Below, in pieces: positions 61,452 to 64,000 of a stretch of DNA of 64,000 nt. A program made the translations under genes and the position numbers. The stretch covers positions 186,001 to 250,000 of the forward strand of contig NZ_JACHMC010000001.1 of NCBI RefSeq assembly GCF_014204815.1, in the 5' to 3' direction. Positions within the stretch are counted from its first letter, which is position 1. Each line of letters starts with the position of its first letter. The notes beneath the pieces were generated by a model. It did no database searches. It worked only from the letters and a program-made list of their open reading frames with translations, and was not told the origin of the DNA. The stretch comes from Micrococcus flavus (lineage in GTDB: Bacteria; Actinomycetota; Actinomycetes; Actinomycetales; Micrococcaceae).

Positions 61452-61598
61452 GGAAGGATCCTTCTGTCAGGTCGGCGTGGAGAGGTGAGTCGACCCCATG
61501 GTGCCGCCTGTTACCTGGTGAGCGGAAGCAATCTTCCGTTTCTCCCCAATCCCCCGGGGCGGCATGGCTGCTGCCCCTGTAACGGCAGAATCCTTCCG
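61452..61598. promoter_or_regulatory. Three 15-nt repeats upstream of hipBA (candidate HipB operators)
   Basis: GGAAGGATCCTTCTG (61452-61466), GGAAGCAATCTTCCG (61524-61538) and GGCAGAATCCTTCCG (61584-61598) share a GGAAG...CTTCCG dyad. The first contains a perfect 12-bp palindrome and the second a perfect 6-bp-arm dyad. The spacing is 72 and 60 bp, convenient for looping. The sites cover the divergent hipB/ATPase promoter region. Confidence 0.55.
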
Positions 61599-61697
61599 AA
61601 CTCCCATCCCGACGCCTCCAGCACCGCCTCGACGCGCGGTGAGGGTGCAGCCTCCGGGTGCCACGCTGGCTCCTGATCCAGCCGCACTCACGGAGGT

Positions 61698-61733
61698 TGC
61701 AAAACCTGCAAAACCTGCAAAACTCGCAAACGA
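61698..61733. repeat. 9-bp tandem repeat upstream of the AAA ATPase gene
   Basis: Three contiguous 9-bp units TGCAAAACC, TGCAAAACC, TGCAAAACT and a partial fourth CGCAAACGA lie 53-88 bp upstream of the ATPase start. The A-tracts recur every 9 bp. The period is also three codons: an upstream in-frame extension would read KPA-KPA-KLA. I see no gene elsewhere in 61448-61785. Confidence 0.6.
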
Positions 61734-61785
61734 GCGGGTGATCGGATCCCGCCGCGGCGTTGGGGTGCAGAGGGAAGGGGACCTG

Positions 61786-62961
61786 ATGGCGAACCCGTTC
61801 AAGCCGTCCGCCGGGACGCAGCCGCCCCTGCTCGTCGGTCGTCGCGACGTCCTCGACGAATTCACCGAGTCGCTGGAGGACGGCCCGGGTGCGCCCGGGC
61901 GGCTGGCCTTCGTCACGGGCGCTCGCGGCGTGGGAAAGACCGTCATGCTCACGAAGATCGGGCTGCTCGCCGAGCAGGCCGGCTGGGTCGTGATCGATGA
62001 GACCGCCACAGCGGGACTCCTCGACCGGCTCACGCGGTCCGTCCGTGCGCGGCGCATCGAGACGGGGGTGACGGACCGCTCGCGGACGAAGGCGCTCAAG
62101 GTCGGCATCGGGCGGGCGTTCGAAGTCACCAAGGAGTTCGCCGAACCGCCAGCTGACGCCTTGGACCTGCGTACGGAACTCGGGCGGCTCCTGGAGTCCC
62201 CGCTCATGTCCGACTACGGGGTGCTGATCACAGTGGACGAGATCCACACGATCAACACGGTGGAGCTCGAGCAGCTTGCCGCCGTGACCCAGCATCTGCT
62301 GCGAGAGGGCCGGAACATCGCCCTGGTGATGGCAGGCATCCCCCAAGCGGTGGACCAGCTGATCGCGGACAACGCCCAACGCCCCCGGGTCAGCACGTTC
62401 CTGCGGCGGGCCGAGCGGATGGAGCTGGGGGCCGTCGAGGTCGCCGACGTCGCCGCCTCCTTCATCCAGATCGCCTCCGAGGCGGGCGTGGAGTGGCCGG
62501 ATGACGTCGCCCAGGTCTGCGCCGCGGCGACGGGTGGCTACCCGTTCATGATCCAGTTGGTGGGGTACCACACCTGGCGTGCGGCGCGCGGCATGAAGGC
62601 GATTACCCGCGCCCACGCGGAAGCTGGGATCGCCGACGCCCGGCGCAAGATCGGCAATCTCGTTCATGCCCCCGCGTTGCAGGACCTGTCCGACGTCGAC
62701 CGGACCATCCTCCTGGCCATGGCTCAGGATGACGGGCCGAGTCGACCCAGGGAGATTGCCCAGCGCATCGGCCAGGGGACGAACTACGTGTCCGTCTATC
62801 GGCGTCGGCTGGAAAGCGCGGGCATGGTCGAGATCCGTCCCGACGGCCGGTGGGCTTTCGCCACTCCCGAACTGCGTGAATACCTGCGTGAGCATGGTGC
62901 TCACCTCGCTATGTCCGACTTCGACGCCGATCGCGACGCCGACCGGCCGTCGCTCTTCTGA
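61786..62961 (+). CDS. AAA+ ATPase with C-terminal winged helix
   Basis: This 391-residue P-loop protein has Walker A GARGVGKT at residues 45-52, Walker B LITVDEIH near residue 148 and a C-terminal winged helix (RPREIAQRIGQGTNYVSVYRRRL near residue 326), the Cdc6/ORC- or STAND-like arrangement. The ATG at 61786 follows AAGGGG; an upstream in-frame ATG at 61564 would add 74 residues, including the KPA repeats. It sits between hipBA and a type I methyltransferase gene, which suggests a defence-linked role. No named family is certain. Confidence 0.75.
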   Translation: MANPFKPSAGTQPPLLVGRRDVLDEFTESLEDGPGAPGRLAFVTGARGVGKTVMLTKIGLLAEQAGWVVIDETATAGLLDRLTRSVRARRIETGVTDRSRTKALKVGIGRAFEVTKEFAEPPADALDLRTELGRLLESPLMSDYGVLITVDEIHTINTVELEQLAAVTQHLLREGRNIALVMAGIPQAVDQLIADNAQRPRVSTFLRRAERMELGAVEVADVAASFIQIASEAGVEWPDDVAQVCAAATGGYPFMIQLVGYHTWRAARGMKAITRAHAEAGIADARRKIGNLVHAPALQDLSDVDRTILLAMAQDDGPSRPREIAQRIGQGTNYVSVYRRRLESAGMVEIRPDGRWAFATPELREYLREHGAHLAMSDFDADRDADRPSLF

Positions 62962-62970
62962 AAGGCCCTC

Positions 62971-64000
62971 ATGCCCGCCCCCGTTTCCACCACGCCCGCC
63001 TCCCTCGCCTCGTTCGTTTGGGGGATCGCGGACCAGCTGCGCGGGGTGTACAAGCCGAACCAGTACGGCATGGTGGTGCTCCCCCTGACGATCCTGCGGC
63101 GCATGGAGCAGCTCATGGCTCCGCACCGGCAGACCATGCGGGACCTTGCCACGACCGCCCCGCCGGCCATCCTCCCGAGCCTCATCCACGACCGCACGGG
63201 CCTGCTCTTCCACAACACCTCGCCCTATGACCTGCAGGGCATCCTCGAGGACCCCGACGCCGCCGCCCAGAACCTGCGTGCGTACGTCACGGGCTTCTCC
63301 CCGAACGTCGCTGACCTGTTCCAGCACTACGAGTTCGAGAAGACCGTGGACAAGCTGGAGGACCATGGCCGCCTGCTGCTGGTGCTCCAGCAGTTCGCGG
63401 CCATGGACCTCGGGCCGGAGGCCCTGTCCAACGCGGACATGGGCACCATGTTCGAGGACCTGATCCGCCGCTTCGCCGCCGCGTCCAACGAGACCGCCGG
63501 CGAGCACTTCACCCCGCGGGACGCCGTCGCGCTGCTGGTGGACCTACTGCTGGCCGAGCGCACGGAGGAGCTCGACGCCGGCCGCCACGCCATCCGGCAC
63601 GTCTACGACCCCACGGCCGGCACCGGCGGCATGCTCTCCATCCTGGAGGACCGCCTCACCGCGCGCTTCCCCAACGCGCGCACGGAGCTGTACGGGCAGG
63701 AGCTGAATGACCAGTCCTACGCCATCTGCAAGTCGGACCTGATCGGCCGCGGCAAGAACGCGGAGAACATCGCCCGCGGGGACACCCTCAAGGACGATCA
63801 CCACGCCGGCCACCGCTTCGACTACGTGCTCTCCAACCCGCCCTACGGCGGCGACTGGAAGGCCTCGCAGAAGGCCGTGCTGGAGGAGATCGCCCGCGGC
63901 GGGGCTGCCAACCGCTTCCCGGGCGGGGCGCCGGCCATCAGCGACGGGCAGATGCTGTTCCTGCAGCTGGTGGCCTCGAAGCTGCGCCTGCCCTCGCAGG
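62971..64000 (+). CDS. hsdM: Type I restriction-modification system DNA methyltransferase subunit (partial)
   Basis: The first 343 residues are present; the gene runs off the window. SAM-binding motif I DPTAGTGGML (residue 213 onwards) and the catalytic NPPY at residues 289-292 identify an N6-adenine methyltransferase. The N-terminal helical domain (VWGIADQLRG, PLTILRRM) is the HsdM form. GAAAGG precedes the ATG, 9 bp after the ATPase stop, so the two are probably cotranscribed. hsdS and hsdR would be expected to the right. Confidence 0.92.
   Translation, partial: MPAPVSTTPASLASFVWGIADQLRGVYKPNQYGMVVLPLTILRRMEQLMAPHRQTMRDLATTAPPAILPSLIHDRTGLLFHNTSPYDLQGILEDPDAAAQNLRAYVTGFSPNVADLFQHYEFEKTVDKLEDHGRLLLVLQQFAAMDLGPEALSNADMGTMFEDLIRRFAAASNETAGEHFTPRDAVALLVDLLLAERTEELDAGRHAIRHVYDPTAGTGGMLSILEDRLTARFPNARTELYGQELNDQSYAICKSDLIGRGKNAENIARGDTLKDDHHAGHRFDYVLSNPPYGGDWKASQKAVLEEIARGGAANRFPGGAPAISDGQMLFLQLVASKLRLPSQ

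Overview
The window is high-GC (above 70% by eye) with strong G/C preference at third codon positions, GTG starts, ATGA/GTGA stop-start overlaps and TANNNT -10 boxes placed 6-7 nt before start codons. With a PaaABCDE epoxidase, a RamB-type regulator beside aceA, PdxS/PdxT and a LysM amidase, this points to an actinobacterium of the Micrococcaceae; a Micrococcus-like genome fits best. That name is an inference from gene content.

Layout. 1-7454 holds aromatic-acid catabolism: the tail of a probable aldehyde dehydrogenase, a flavin reductase, an MHS-family transporter, then paaA-paaE plus an enoyl-CoA hydratase read leftwards from a clear promoter. 7588-16975 holds a WXG100-like/hydrolase pair, an aromatic hydroxylase divergent from an IclR regulator, an aminotransferase, an FMO-type monooxygenase and a Rieske ferredoxin/reductase pair. 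17054-20750 holds a LysM amidase and SelO. 20778-29923 is a meta-cleavage pathway for homoprotocatechuate (HpaI, HpaH, HpaD, HpaE, a GntR regulator and an unusual FAH-RraA fusion), interrupted by an LLM oxidoreductase and an F420-reductase-like protein. 30009-33746 holds a GerMN lipoprotein, a CitE-like lyase and PdxS/PdxT. 33862-38648 is the glyoxylate shunt (aceB, aceA) with a RamB-like regulator. 38671-40120 holds membrane proteins, one apparently frameshifted. 40087-45993 is lactate use (LldR, LctP, LutABC). 46053-53791 holds a VanZ protein, tRNA-Ala(CGC) and five glycosyltransferases. 53951-59951 holds ald/lrp, a WcbI-like protein, a permease and an SQR-like flavoprotein. 60054-64000 is a defence-like edge: HipBA, an AAA ATPase and a type I methyltransferase subunit.

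Regulatory wiring can be read from the sequence. An ATCGTATACGAT-type palindrome lies at three homoprotocatechuate promoters and at the MHS transporter promoter; the GntR protein inside the cluster is the obvious candidate reader. The transporter promoter also has a perfect ACCG-N2-CG-N2-CGGT dyad resembling the PaaR box, and a one-sided version sits on the -10 of the paa promoter. LldR-type TGGTCTGACCA sites control the lct/lut divergent region, and two GTTC-N7-GAAC dyads sit between the IclR regulator and the hydroxylase.

The most novel-looking feature is a tandem pair of about 22-nt units with a 32-33 bp period, found just after the stop codons of four unrelated genes (hpaE, a glycosyltransferase, ald and the SQR-like gene).
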